NCBI RefSeq assembly: GCF_041146395.1
Contig: NC_090999.1
Coordinates: forward strand, 64,981,001 to 65,045,000
Reading direction: 5' to 3'
Length of the DNA stretch: 64,000 nucleotides
Source of the DNA: Eulemur rufifrons
Lineage: Eukaryota > Chordata > Mammalia > Primates > Lemuridae
Shown in pieces: positions 40,968-53,817 of this stretch (position 1 is the stretch's first letter; each line of letters opens with the position of its first letter). The notes under the pieces are model-generated. The model ran no database searches. It saw only the letters and a program-made list of their open reading frames with translations, and was not told the origin of the DNA. The position numbers were made by a program, and so were the translations under genes.

Positions 40968-41080
40968 TTTACTCATTCATATCATTTGCAAAACATGTAT
41001 CAACTAGGTTCTGGATAAAAACCAGAGGTCAAGACCAAGATAAGATCCTCATCTTCATGCAGCTTAACTTTTAGTGTATG
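40968..41080 (-). repeat. L2 tail fragment, antisense
   Basis: TTTACTCATTCATATC, GATCCTCATCTTCATGCAGC and TTAACTTTTAGTG resemble the reversed L2 tail (cctcatggagcttacattctagtg). It is short and diverged. Confidence 0.4.
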
Positions 41081-41129
41081 ATACAGTTGAATTCTAGTAC
41101 TAGAGAGAGGACTTGGTGGGGATGAGAAT

Positions 41130-41305
41130 TTTCAATCTTGGCTGCACATCAGGATCAACTAGGAAGCACTTTTAAAAAGTGCATATTCCTGAACTCCACT
41201 CCTGATGACTATGGTTCTGTAGATCAGGAGTGGGGTCTGGAGTCTATATAGTTACAAAGCTTCCCAAATGATTTTCTCATACAACCAGGATTGAAAACCA
41301 CAGCT
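41130..41305 (+). mobile_element. MER5/MER58-like hAT DNA transposon relic
   Basis: CTTGGCTGCACATCAGGATC, AACTAGGAAGCAC and CTTCCCAAATGATTTTC fit the non-autonomous hAT (Charlie) family that has a similar middle and terminal sequences. The exact subfamily is not resolved. Confidence 0.55.
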
Positions 41306-42954
41306 ACTTTTCAAAGCTAAGATTTTATGGTACTTGAAAATCTTTCACAGGATGCTTACTTTGCCAAGTTGGGGAACGATCTCATAAAACATATGAACAA
41401 TTCTTTGCTGTCAGAGGTTTAAAGAGAACTATAAGCAACCTGTCAGGCTGGTAATATACATAAGTTATAATAGTTGTGATGCAAATTGCTCCAATATTAA
41501 TTTAGTTATAACTAATCATTATGGGGTTAGATTGCAACAACTTGTTCCTTTTATTTTAATAAATATATATTAGGCATTATAGCATATGTACATAAAATTA
41601 ATAGTAAAAACTTCATTGCATTTTTAAAGATTACATGATAAAGATTTGAGAACATTTGCAATTGCTTTATGATGTACCTTTTCTTTCAAAAAGATACCTT
41701 AATGCATTATACAGTAGCGTAAGTATTTATGTGGCTACTACTATTATCTATTTTTGTACACCCAAAGACTACTGATTTATTCAGAGAATGAAACAGCATA
41801 CACAAATGTGATTTTAAAAAGTAACAATTTGATGTTTTTGTGGTTTTTAAGGGAGAGAATTGTTAATGAAATACATAAAATATGTAATGTGGTAAGATAA
41901 CACCAAATGCTTATATATAATCTCTTTTAATTTTTAAAATTATTTCATATTTTTCCATTTAAATTATTTTTCACCAATGATTTCTCTTTAATAGAGAACA
42001 AGAGAAATTTATGCTTTGGGGTAAAGGCCAGTAATTTGCATATTCTTATGCAAAGGTCTACAGAGTAAGTAATTGTGGCCTTTATATAGAAAAAAAGTAC
42101 AGTGCATTCTAGTTTGAGCTCAGTTTTCATGATAATGGACTCCATACAATACCACTAAGGGCACAATTACTTTCTCTGTAGACCTTTGCATAAGATCTTT
42201 GCAGGGAGGTATGTGCTAGGCTGTAGGTTGTATTAGAGGACGTGCAGGAAGTACAAGAAAGGCTGTTCTTTTATCCAGTCTGAAGCAAAAATGACCATTG
42301 GAAGACCAATAAGCCGCCACTGTGCTCAAACTTAGCTGACTGTAACACATAAGGGGGTTCTACTCTTTATGTTTTTCTACTTATCGACATTTACAGAAAT
42401 TCAAAGTAACAATCTGGCCCATCACTCTGCTTTCCTGTTTTCCACTATTCCTGCCACATAATGTAACATGATCATCTAAAACAGGAATTCCTTCTCCTTA
42501 AAATCATCAAAGAAAATTTCACAGCTTCCTTTGCAACCCATTCCAGTACTGCTTTACTTTTTAAAAACTATTATTTTTCTTCTGCAGTACAAATTAATTC
42601 ATAGTTCCTATATTGGAATGCATTTTGAAAAATAAAAATCCCACTATTTGGTATCATTATCCCAAATGACTAACATTAGTAATAATAATGTAACTTTCCA
42701 CCTAGTTGAGCAATGATAAATAATGTAACTGAGCAAATAGAACCAATATACCTGCACTTTAGGAGCACTCCTTGGTAATCTAGTGCTGGCGAACCAGAGA
42801 TAGTAACTGGTGATGGCAAATCAGATTCTACCTTGGTACAAGTGGTAAGAGAGCTGCTGTTTTTGAAGCAAAGTGTACGTGTTTTATTTCATATATAGTA
42901 GCTTGATTCTTCAGTTAATAATTAGCATTAATATGCATAATCTTCTTTATCCCC

Positions 42955-43080
42955 TACTATGACCATAGGAGCAATGTGAGAGCAAGGAATGTGCCTTTTA
43001 TCTCTAGATTCCTGGTGCTTAGCACAGTGCTGGGGGACAGAGCAAGTGTCCAAGAATTTTTCTGATGAATAGTTGTTGTC
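42955..43080 (+). repeat. L2 LINE 3' tail
   Basis: TTATCTCTAGATTCCTGGTG and CTTAGCACAGTGCTGGG followed by the AATTTTTCTGATGAAT tail fit L2. Confidence 0.55.
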
Positions 43081-43094
43081 AAATGAGGTAGTCA

Positions 43095-43235
43095 CGGAAG
43101 ATGCTATTATTCCCATCGAGTAGATGAGAAAGATGGACTTAAGAAAGGCTGGCTAGCATGAAAGCTTGTAGCTATACATGACAGTACAGCAATTAGAACC
43201 CAGACTGGCTGACATTTCCTATTACACAGGCCCAG
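43095..43235 (-). repeat. MIR SINE relic, antisense
   Basis: TATTCCCATCGAGTAGATGA, GAACCCAGACTGGCTGACA and the order between them fit a diverged reversed MIR. It lies only about 45 bases from the exon at 43280. Confidence 0.45.
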
Positions 43236-43279
43236 CTGCATAACAAGGTGTAGTGATATTACGACAGTTTAAAAGTTAC

Positions 43280-43359
43280 CTGTTTAACTCCAGTTGTGTA
43301 AGATCCAGAAAGGCTGAGCCCATAAAGTCATCCTGTAGTCCAAAATCATAGTCAAATAC
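43280..43359 (-). CDS. MCTP1: MCTP1 exon, C2A calcium loop 3
   Basis: This 80-nt exon encodes 26 residues plus two bases, beginning VFDYDFGLQDDFMG and ending QLELN plus AG of an Arg codon. The Asp-rich FDYDFGLQDDF is the loop 3 calcium-binding segment of the first C2 domain. On the minus strand the acceptor ends TTCTTAG and the donor is GTAACT. The split Arg codon is completed by the G that opens the exon at 40047. Neither this exon nor the next is a multiple of three, but together they are 192 nt, so only joint skipping would keep the frame. That skipping would delete the end of C2A. Confidence 0.97.
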
Positions 43360-44067
43360 CTAAGAAGCCAAAGAGACAAGGCATTGTTATAAATAATTCC
43401 AATGTAAGCTTTAAATGATAATGTTTTGAGTATAAAATATTGGTTGTCCATGTCACCAAAAACACACTAATATTTCTGGTTTATTTTTTAATTTTTTGTT
43501 TTTCTACTTTGTAATATTAGGTTCTCACAAAACATTCAAAGGAAATTACATTTCATTGTTTTACTTAATATTGTTGATTTATATCAAATAGGACTTTAAG
43601 GTAAATGTAACAAAATCAAATAAAATATAGTAAATCTTCAAAAATGTGGAAAACAAAGGCTTAGAATTTTTTTTCTCCTAGAAGGAATATTAGCATTACT
43701 GGAAGTAAAAGTAAATTAGTATAAAATTCAACAATTATGTCTTTCATATTGGGCTATGGGTGATAAGAATATGATTCCATTTTTTTCATATTTTTTAGGT
43801 CAGTGAAGATAAATTCTGTGATATTATAGGATAATGCCATTTTAAACATACAAATAAGTAAACATTGAGATATGATTAAAGTAGTTTGTAAAGTTATATT
43901 AAGGTTAAATTAAATTAAGATTTTATTGTCACAAGCAATTACTGGGAGATAAGACTAATGTGACTAACATCAACAAAACAAAAGTGAAAGAAAAGAAAGA
44001 GAGAATGCATCATTTTTTCCTTCTGTCAACACTTTCTATCCATTATCTTCTGTGTCTTGCATGATTC

Positions 44068-44363
44068 TTTTTTTTTTTTTTTTTTTTTTTGAGACAGTGT
44101 TTTGTTCTGCCACCAAGGCTAGATTGCAGTGGTATCATCATAGCTCACTGCAACCTCAAACTCCTGGGCTCAAGTGATCCTCCTGCCTCAGCCTCCAGGG
44201 ACTATAGGTGTGTGCCACAATGCCCAGCTAATTTTTCTATTTTTTGTAGAAACGGTTCTCACTCTTGCTCAGGCTGGTCTTGAACTCCTGGCCTTAAGCA
44301 GTTCTCCCACCTAGGCTTCCCAATGTGCTAGGATTATAGGCGTGATACCATACACGCCCAGCC
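44068..44363 (-). mobile_element. Alu SINE, older copy, antisense
   Basis: A T-run at 44068-44090 is followed by GAGACAGTGTTTTGTTCTGC, and the copy ends CACGCCCAGCC. It lacks the A-rich spacer of the younger copies and has internal losses near CAGCCTCCAGGGACTATAGG. The flanks CTTGCATGATTCT and CTTGTATGGTTCT look like a diverged target duplication, so this is an older insertion. It has the same sense as MCTP1. Confidence 0.9.
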
Positions 44364-44384
44364 TTGTATGGTTCTCCTTCATAC

Positions 44385-45080
44385 TATGGTAAGACAGACG
44401 ATGTCTCTGTTCTCTTGGACACTACATTTAGGGGCTGAGACAATTAACAGATACCTAAATAATACACACAGTTCAGTGACAAGTGCTATGGAGAAAAGTA
44501 AATGTCTAAGGGATGTGTTAGGAACCGCTATTTTAGATAGGGAGTCCAGGAAGCCCTGTCTAGGGAAGTGTATTTGTGTAGACAATCAAATAATGGGAAG
44601 GTTTATGCCATGTTAGCATGGGGAAGAGCACTTCAGCCAGAGGAAACACCAAGCAAAGGAGAGGGATTGATGTGTTTAAGAATCAACAAGAAGCAATTGG
44701 GGTTGAAGCAAATTGAAAAAGATGGAGAGTGGAAAGAAGTTGGAGGGATGACTCAGAGCTAGATCAGTTAGAGCCATTTCCAAAGGACTCTGAGTAAATG
44801 GGAACTGGCTAACTTCCATCCATCTATTAATTTTCTCACTCATTCATTCCCTTGGCCAATATAGATTAAGTACCTATTATGTTCCAGGCAATATGCTAGG
44901 CATTGAATAAACATTGGTGAGCTAAACTGACATTGTCAATTGCTCACAGTTTAGTGTGGGAGCCAGATATTAAACAAGGAAGTGCACAGGTGATATGTAA
45001 TTGAAAATTTTGATAAGTGTTTTAAGAAAAAGAATGGAATAAGAAGAGAAAGAATAACAAAGAAGATCAGGAAAGCCTTT
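44385..45080 (-). repeat. L2-like LINE relics, antisense
   Basis: TTATTATGTTCCAGGC-type wording at 44870-44900 (ACCTATTATGTTCCAGGC, ATTGAATAAACATTGG) is the reversed L2 tail. The purine-rich stretch at 44385-44800 with GACAAGTGCTATGGAGAAAA and GGAAGAGCACTTCAGCC fits internal antisense L2. The pieces may be two fragments. Confidence 0.5.
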
Positions 45081-45999
45081 AAGATGAAAAAAAATGTCAC
45101 TAGATGAAGTTTTGTGCTATGTTATCTGACTTTTCATATAGAAAATAGTTGAATTGAACATTGGCGTAATTGAGCATAAACAGGTAAATCTGCTCTTGAA
45201 TGGATGACCCAGGCCACTGGACTCTCCAGAATCTGAGAATCTATGAAGCTGAGAGAATCAATAGTCCACACCCCTGCACCCAATTAATTTTTGGCACAAC
45301 AGTTAGAAAACCCAAAGCAGAAGAAATAGTAAGTACAGCAGCCTTAAACCAGCTACTGTTTTTTTCTCTAGTAGAGGTGTACTTCAATTTTTAAAAAGTT
45401 AATATGTAAAAAATTGATATTTAAATAAAAATATAAATACTTTGCATTACAAAAGGATTCTTAGGTTTGAACAGTCACAAGGAGATTTATTTAAGTAATA
45501 AGCTCTCCTAATGCCTTTAAATTATTCCATTTGCAGTCATTTGATTTACATACAACCTTTCAGGAGTACATTTATTGTAGAAAGCTCAGCACTCCTGCAA
45601 TAAATATTCTCCTTGATCAATTACACTTCTGAGCTTTAATCATCTACTCAGTGGCATATCACATGCATATATTGCATGCCTTGTGCAACTGACACCTTGA
45701 TATTTTCAAGTGGCTGCAGCAGTATATTTTACAACATAAAATTTATACCAAAACATTAGAGAAATTTCTTTTGTGAAATCTCTTCTAATCATATCACCCT
45801 TAGGCTTAAACTCTTGGGGACAAGGTAGGTGGCATATAATCAATGAGAACACCTGAGGTACTTGTACACATATGAGGTGGTGAGTGGTTAATACAGTGAA
45901 TTAATTAATGTAGACAGCTCAACTGGGTGACTGAACATCCAAAGTCTTTTTACCCTGATAGTGACAGTCTTTCCTATTGTCTTTTTTTTTTTTTTTTTA

Positions 46000-46367
<368 letters not shown>

Positions 46368-46714
46368 AGTAGAGATTTTATTTGGGCCGTTTGAGGACTG
46401 CAACTCAAGAAAATAGATTCAAGTTGGCTTGAATATATGCTCTCTCCTATTATCTTAATGCTACATGTTTGCCTTAGTTCTCAGTTCCTATTAATCTACA
46501 AAGGCATAAACATGGGAAAGAATGGAAACAGCAGAGTCCATTCATTAATGAAATCATTAGCTACGCTACTTGGTTCCAAGCTCTATAAACTATTTAGTTG
46601 TCAGAGAGAACATTGCTTTAGGTAGAGTTTCAGAAATATAGAGCATAGTAGAGAGATAAAATAGGAAAAGGTACTCCACTGCAGTAAAAATGAGCAAAGT
46701 TCATGTTTATAATG

Positions 46715-46890
46715 CTTATCTGACATTTACTGGAAGCTAGGCACTGTATTAGATATATTATACAGATTTAAAGTTTTAATACTTTCACAACCCAGTTAAC
46801 AGGTATTGTTGTTTCTATTGTTCAGATAAAGAATCTAAAGTTGAAAAATTTTGGTTTTTACCCCCAAATACTAGGGCTAGGAAGAAGTGC
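46715..46890 (-). repeat. MIR SINE relic, antisense
   Basis: ACTGGAAGCTAGGCACTG, ACAACCCAGTTAACAGGTA and CAGATAAAGAATCTAAAG fit a diverged reversed MIR. Confidence 0.45.
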
Positions 46891-46924
46891 GATTCAACTC
46901 TTGTATTGGGTTTTGTAAATAGAA

Positions 46925-47045
46925 CACATTTAAATTTAACAAATATATCTTAGGCACCCGCTCTGGGAGAAGCACTGGGAATTCAAACATGAATAATTTA
47001 TTAATAGATAAGATCCTTGCTTTCATGGAGCCTCTACTCTATTAG
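46925..47045 (-). repeat. L2 LINE tail, antisense
   Basis: AACAAATATATCTTAGGCAC, GAGAAGCACTGGGAATTC and CTTGCTTTCATGGAGCC are the reversed L2 tail. Confidence 0.55.
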
Positions 47046-47339
47046 TTGGAAACATTAGGTAGCATTAGGTAGAAGTTGCTTGGGAGTCGTTAACACCTTT
47101 CTTCATTCTCAAGTGAGTTTAGAACAATAAATATTTTATTTTAAGCAATGAATTTATCTTATTTCAATTGTCCACCAAAAAATGCATTGGAGAGTATATC
47201 AGTTAAAATGCTTTTGGATACAAGTCATAGAAAACTCAACTCACTGGCTTCAACATGAATGGGAATTTCTAGTTCAAATGACTACAATGTTCATAGGTGA
47301 TTATGGCTTCAGGGGAGTTTTGACTTGGCAGTCCAGATG

Positions 47340-47920
47340 ATTAATGCATTTATTAACTCATTTATTTAAGAAATATTTAGTGAGCGCCCACAATGTGCCA
47401 GATACTGTTCTAAGTGCCTAAAATACAGCAGTGCACAAAACGGTCAATGTCTTTGATTTCTTGGAGCTTACATATGGGGGGCACAGACAATAAACAAATA
47501 TGTATACCAAGCAGTGGTAAGTGGTATGGGGAAAAATATTTCAGAGCACAGGAGTGATGAGAACTGTCATTTATATATGATGTTCAGGAAGGACAAAAAG
47601 AGAGGGAGGCATCTAAGTGAAAGGTGGAGCCATGATGGAGAAAGTGTGCTTCAAAATGAGGGAGTGGGAAAGAGTATTCCATCATGGGGAAAGTATATCT
47701 CACAAGGAGGGAATAGGAAAGGCATTGAAGAAACTAGCCAGAGGGAAATGTGGCTGGAAAGTAGTGGGTAAGAGAAGCGTGCTGGGATACCAGTTCAGGC
47801 TTAGACCATGGTGCCCACCATCACATGACTGGGTTTCACTCTGAGCATGGTGGAAGTCACTGGGAGATTTTATGCATGGAAGTAGTATAATCTAACTTAC
47901 ATCTTATAATGTTCACATCA
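47340..47920 (-). repeat. L2 LINE relic, antisense
   Basis: GTGAGCGCCCACAATGTGCC, CAGCAGTGCACAAAACGG, TGGAGCTTACATATGG and CACAGACAATAAACAAA are the reversed L2 tail in order. Internal antisense L2 wording follows. The 85- and 75-codon frames within it are not real genes. Confidence 0.6.
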
Positions 47921-50159
47921 AAGCCACTTGGTAATTTACATTCTTAATAAGAGAAACAATGTAAGCAGGTAGACCAGGGGTTCTGGAAAGAGTTGATGGT
48001 GTCTGTGGATTAGATGTCAGGGTGAGAAGTGGTCAAATTTAGGATATATTTTGATGGTGGAGCTGATAGAAATAATTGATAAATTAAATATTAAGTATGA
48101 GAGAAAGATAGGAACCAAGGATGTGAAGGAAAGAGGTAACATAATATGCTTGAGCTTATAGGATTGGCTCTTAGTTGACATCTAGGAATTCGGCTTTTGA
48201 AACATTCCCATTGATAAGGTTGTTTCGTTCATCTGGTGCACTGAACGCCTGCTTTCCTTCTGGAAGTCTAGAATTTTGGCAGTTGTGCTGGTTATTGTGC
48301 CTAAGTGACCAGCTCCCACTAAAAACCTTGCACTCTGAGTCTGAAGTGGGCTTCATTGGGCAGAAGGACAGCACACATATGGCTGCATTTTTCCTGCATA
48401 CAGAGCCACTGTCTTCAGTCACAGCATATATATGTCTATATTCTTGCTCTCAAATCAAAACAAAAAAATTTTTTTACCACCATTCTTGTTTGTATATTTC
48501 AGATTGTTGTTTATTTGTTTTTGAGTCTAGTAAGACATTCCTTTTGAAATATGCATTTTGACATTTGGATTTCTACATAAATGAATACTCATTCTTGAGC
48601 ACAAGAGAATAGCAAAAGGACCCATCTGATGTTAAATATAACTTTGGGGAGGAGTTCACTTGTAACCCTTTTAAAGGCAGGACATTCACACAGTTCTTTC
48701 ATGGAGTAATATCCCTTTAAAGAAAGATAGATCCAAAGCAGATGTAATTAAAAATCAATCTCTTTCCTTTCATGATTTTTCATTTAAGTGACATTAATGA
48801 GATCCAAATGATCTGTGACTGTCCTTATTAGCACCTGCTTTCTTTTCCTATCCATTTTCTTCACAACCAATCCCTCCTGACCACCCACTTCCTCACCCAG
48901 AAATAAAACTTCCTTCACAGCCCACTTGTTTTTTCCTTATTCCTTTTTCATTCCCCATCTCAGCTCTTTACTATGAAGGTAATTCTTTTTTTCTCATGTA
49001 GATATTTCTTTCTCTCTACAGGGGAAGAGCAGGGGAGAAACATCTGACCATAAAGATCTTCCCTTTGAGGGAGTAGGGTTGGCTATGAACAATGCTCACA
49101 TTAATAATTATTCTGCCAGAACACATTATATATTAGAAAACAGCTTACTAATTCTATTTCATTGACTTGCTTTATCCAGTGACCACTGGAGATAATGTCT
49201 TATGCAAATATGCATCTATTCTCCCCATAATGTCTTCTAGAAACTTATTAACTGTATGCTTAGTAGAGTCTATTTTCATCACTCTTATAAACTGTTCTGG
49301 TATAATTTCAATAACATCTTGATTATTTCTTCTTCCTTTCTGTGGAGGAGAGAAACAACTGGAGGGAAGACAATGAAGATTTGAGAGGAAGGAGTATGTC
49401 TAGTGATTGCTGAAAGAGTGACCACATGAGATTTTTGGCTCATGTGTTGGTAATGACAACTTACAGAAAAGGACGGGGCATGTATTGTAAAAGTAGCAAA
49501 AGGTTTGGTCACTGAATGGATAGTCACGGTATAGGAGCAAAAATGAATATAAGTACCTAGAGATATGAATTAAAGGGAAGTCAGGTGTGAGAATAAAACA
49601 AGGAATCCGGTTGAAACAAGGAATTAGGTTGTAACTTCCTTAAGTTCTTCTCTTTCTTTTAACTACATCAAATGAGAGAAAAGACTTTTCTTCCCATTTT
49701 TGGTAATATAATAGAGGTAGGAATTTTTCTCTTCTATCATTTTCATTCTTCTCACCTTCCAAGTAAAGCATTTGGCTTGCAACCAGGAATGGTGGATCTG
49801 AAATAATATAATTTTTAAAAGCTGGTTTCTGTGTAAGCTTTCCTTCTTGCTAGCTTATATGGAGTCTTGCTTTTATATGCTTCCAAAGTGTGCTAAATCT
49901 GTTGACAACACCAAGCAAGAGGAGACATAGTTCATAATCCTCTGCAATGACTGGCAGTAGAACTGTCCTGAAGAAAAATACTCCTGCTATCTCTCCCACC
50001 CTCTATTTCACTTCTATCACATTATCAATAGATTAGAGTTGTGAATAGCAGAATATATCTCCGGTGAAAAATCTCATCAGACAAAGAGACATGATAAAAA
50101 ACCATTAAACAGGGATTTCTATGCAGTTTCTATCAGAGTAAAACAAATAAATGGCTCAC

Positions 50160-50302
50160 CTTTATGTACAATGGCTCCCTAAGATGATCAACAAGAATGC
50201 AAGCTTTTTCTTCCCACACAGGGTTGAGGTTCTTGTGTATTATTTTACTTCTAAAAACTTCTTTTCTTCCAATTTTAAACTTCACGTATGGATCACTTGT
50301 TC
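50160..50302 (-). CDS. MCTP1: MCTP1 exon, C2A domain first half
   Basis: This 143-nt exon starts with the last two bases of a Gly codon and then encodes 47 residues. They begin TSDPYVKFKIGRKEVF, continue through NLNPVWEEK and end EPLYIK. SDPYVKF is the calcium-binding loop 1 segment of a C2 domain, and NLNPVWEE is the usual following strand. On the minus strand the acceptor reads TTTAACAG and the donor is GTGAGC. It is the most upstream MCTP1 exon in the window. The preceding exon, expected to carry the first C2A strand, was not seen between 50303 and 64000. The residue after KIG is Arg (codon AGA), where I recall Gly in human MCTP1. It ends in phase 0 and joins the exon at 43359. Confidence 0.96.
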
Positions 50303-50491
50303 CTGTTAAAGAGATACAGATTGATCCATGTTAATTGTGCCTTTCTATAGAAGAGAATCACTCATTGAATTATCAGAAAGTATTTAAGGGAAGAAAAGTT
50401 AAATGAAACTTATCACATGGGAAAATAAGTGTTAAGTGTTTTTCCTAAAATTTTCCTTATATATTGAAGTGATAGTATATTACTGTTATAC

Positions 50492-50519
50492 CATATATAT
50501 ATATATAGTTATATATATT
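50492..50519. repeat. (TA)n tract
   Basis: An alternating TA run of about 16 bases, then GTTATATATA. Confidence 0.7.
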
Positions 50520-50854
50520 GCATCTTCTGATCTTTATCCTGTAACCTTGCCCTGGTATTTAAAAGCACTCTACTGCATGCTGAATATGTACATTTAATTC
50601 AAGTTATAAATCATAGAGACTAATCTGACATTTCTCTTGGTATAATCTAGTAACCATAAAAAAGAAAGTCAACGATCTTAGCTGATTTAACTATTAATAT
50701 TTTGAGAGACAGTAAAACTCAGGTACTCATTCAAATTTTCTTAGTCATACCCTAGATGAACTATTGCCATTGGTTTCAAAAATCATCTATGTAACTACTA
50801 ATACCTCCTAAAACATAAAAAGCTCCATAAGATTCAAACCATTTGGATCACTGT

Positions 50855-50935
50855 TTTTTATATCTATAGCACTTAGTACAGAATATGACATATTGTAGGT
50901 CCTCAGTAAACAGTTGGTGAACAAATGAATATATA
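50855..50935 (+). repeat. L2 LINE 3' tail
   Basis: TATAGCACTTAGTACAGAAT, TAGGTCCTCAGTAAACAG and GAACAAATGAATATATAAAT fit the L2 3' terminus with its GAATGAAT-like tail. Confidence 0.55.
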
Positions 50936-51445
50936 AATGACTAGACGAAGGTAGTCTGTAAAATTATTTGATGGAAATAAAAGAAAATTTAGAAATCTCT
51001 GCTCCAAGTAACTTTCCATAACTAAATATTTCCAGTGTTCCCAGGCAAAATTTCTTGGTGTCCCACCTTTCAGAAGAAATGAGTTCCAAAGCTTTCCTTT
51101 CCTGTGCATAGACTATAACCTTGCCCTCACAGCTACACCTGAGGGTGATAGCTGAGAACAAGGAAATGTCTCTGAGTGTCTAAAACAGATGCCTCAAAGA
51201 ACATTGTGCTAAATCTCTTGCCCTTTCCTTGCAGGATCACTCTTTACTCTGCTTATGCAAAATTTTAACAATTTTTAGCACAAAGCATATTAGAAGATTA
51301 GGTGGCAAAAGGAGCCAGTGAGAGTGCATTAACAAATGACAATCAGATTAAGAAAGAAGAATTTTAAAATTTAAAAAGAAGTTACAAGATTTTTTACAAA
51401 ATTGTTCTTTTAAGTCTACCCTACTTATCAGTTCTTTCAATAAAT

Positions 51446-51730
51446 GTGAATGGCTTGAACTACCCACTAAAGAGACATAGGTTAGCCGAATGGACAAATA
51501 TACACAAGCCAAGTATCTGCTGTCTTCAGGAAACACATCTAACCCACAAGAATGCATTCAGACCCAAAATTAAGGGATGGAAAATAATATTCTATGCAAA
51601 TGGAAGCCAAAAGAAAGCTAGCAGAGCAGTTGTGATTTCAGATAACATAGTCTTCAAATCAACAAAAGTAATGAAAGACAAAATTGTTCACTATATAACG
51701 GTGAAGGGTACAATTCAACAAAAGACATAA
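51446..51730 (+). pseudogene. L1 ORF2 endonuclease fragment
   Basis: This 94-codon frame holds the N-terminal endonuclease wording HRLAEWTNIHKPSICCLQET. The homologous reading continues in other frames after 51730, and again at 51925-52317, where [19 protein letters not shown] and [13 protein letters not shown] are typical. The SDHSG histidine region is intact, but the domain is broken by frameshifts. Confidence 0.85.
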
Positions 51731-52419
51731 CAATTCTAAATATTTATGCACCTAACTCAAGTGCACCAAGATTCATAAAGCAAATCCTACTTGATCTAAA
51801 CAAAATGATAAACGGTAGCACTGTAACAGCCAGGGACTTCAACACCCCTCTAAAAGAGCAGAAGAGATCCTCCAAGCAGAAAATAAACAAAGAAACAATG
51901 GACTTAAACAGAACTCTAGAATAAATGGACCTGACTGACATTTACAGATCATGCTACCCAAAAAACACTGAATATATATTTTTCTCATCAGCTCATGGGA
52001 CATTCTCTAAGATTGACTATATCCTAGGCCACAAAGCATGTCTCAAGAAATTTAAAAGAATAGAAATTATACCATACTTCTTCTCAGACCACAGTGGAAT
52101 AAAATTAGAAATCAACTCCAACAGAAACTCTCATCTCTACACAAAGTCATGGAAACTAAACAACCTTCTGCTGAACAATTACTGGGATAAGGAGGAAATT
52201 AGGATGGAAATCAAAAGATTCTTTGAACTAAATGACAAAGGAGACACAAGTTATCAAAATCCGTGGGACACAGCTAAGGCAGTCCTGAGAGGAAAAATTA
52301 TATCCATAAATGCCTAAATCCAAAAGACAGAAAGATCACAAATAAACAATATAATGAATTGTCTCAAAGAACTCTAAAAGGATGAGCAAACCTACCCCAA
52401 ACCCAGCAGAAGAAAAGAA

Positions 52420-53088
52420 ATGACAAAGATCAGAGCAGAACTAAATGAAATCATAATAAAAAAAATTATATGGAAGAGTAATAAAATAATCTTCAAAAAA
52501 ATACTTATCAAAAAAATAATCAATCACAACCAAGTGGGCTTCATTCCAGAGATGCAGGGATGGTTCAACATACACAAATCTATAAATGTAATTCAACACA
52601 TAAATAGAAGTAAAAATAAAGACCATACGATCCTTTCAATAGACACAGAAAAAGCATTCAACAAAATTCAGCACCCTTTTATGATAAGAATGTTTAACAA
52701 AATAGGCACAGACGGGACTTACCTAAAAATGATACAAGCTATATATCACAAACCCACAGCCAACACTGTACTGAACAGGGAAAAATTGAAAGCATTCCCA
52801 CTTAGAACTGGAACCAGACAAGGTCACCCTTTATCACCACTTCTATTCCACACAGTGCTGGAAGTCCTACTCAGAGCAATCAGACAAGAGAAGGAAATCA
52901 AGGGCATCCAAATGGGGGCAAAAGAAGTCAAACTATCTCTCTTTGCTGATGATATTATCTTATATCTAGAAAACCCCAAGGATTTTGCCATGAGACTACT
53001 GGAATTGCTAAACAAATTCAGCAAAGTCTCGGGTTACAAAATCAATGTACTGGAATCAATAGCATTCCTATATGCCAACAACAGTTAA
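52420..53088 (+). pseudogene. L1 ORF2 reverse transcriptase fragment
   Basis: This 222-codon frame is the longest in the window. Its first about 40 residues jump from the post-endonuclease region (KIRAELNEI) almost directly to [18 protein letters not shown] large part of the N-terminal RT region is therefore missing. The catalytic FADD block, the [13 protein letters not shown] block and SKVSGYKIN remain. It ends at a stop after YANNS. Confidence 0.88.
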
Positions 53089-53310
53089 ACTGAGAACCAA
53101 ATCAAAGACTCAATACCATTCACAATAGCAACAAAGAAAATAAAATACCTAGGAATATATTTCATTAAGGAGGTAAAAGACCTCTATAGGGAGAACTATG
53201 AAACACTGAAGAAGGAAACAGCAGAGGACATAAACAGGTGGAAAACATACCATACTCATGGGTCCTCAGAATCAACATTATTAAAATGTTGATTTTAATC
53301 ACTACTCAAA

Positions 53311-53817
53311 GTGATCTACAGATTCAATGCAATCCCTATTAAAATACCAACATCATTTTTTGCAGATCTAGAAAAAACAATTCTATGCTTCATATGGAAC
53401 CAGAGAAGATCCTGTATAGCAAAAGCAATCTTAGGCAAAAAGAACAAATTGGGAGGCATCAATTTACCAGACTTCAAGCCTATAGTATCTAAAACAGCAT
53501 GGTACTGGCACAAGAACAGAGACATAGACCAATGGAATAGAACTGAGAACCCAGATATAAAATCATCCTCATTTAGCCATCTAATCTTTGACAAAGAAGA
53601 CAAAAACATACACTGGGGAAAAGAATCCTTATTCCATAAATGGTGCTGGGAAAATTGGATAGCCACATGTAGAAGACTGAAACAGGATCCACACCTCTCA
53701 CCTCTCACAAATATCAACTCATGGTGGATAACAGACTTAAACCTAAGCCATGAAACTATAAGAATTCTAGAAGAAAATTTTGGAAAAACTCTTATAGACA
53801 TTGGCCAAGAGAAATAA
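53311..53817 (+). pseudogene. L1 ORF2 C-terminal fragment
   Basis: This 168-codon frame carries [28 protein letters not shown] and [16 protein letters not shown], typical of the ORF2 region after the RT. It ends at DIGQEK and a stop. A further ORF2 3' piece is at 54139-54414 ([20 protein letters not shown]). Confidence 0.88.

Larger units (their letters stand above)
40048..43279 (-). other. MCTP1 intron within C2A (3.2 kb)
   Basis: Intron between the two C2A exons at 43280 and 40047. It holds a T-run at about 40615-40630, an antisense L2 tail at 40968-41080, a MER5/MER58-like hAT relic at 41130-41305, an L2 tail at 42955-43080 and a MIR relic at 43095-43235. The rest is AT-rich and unassigned. 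Confidence 0.7.
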
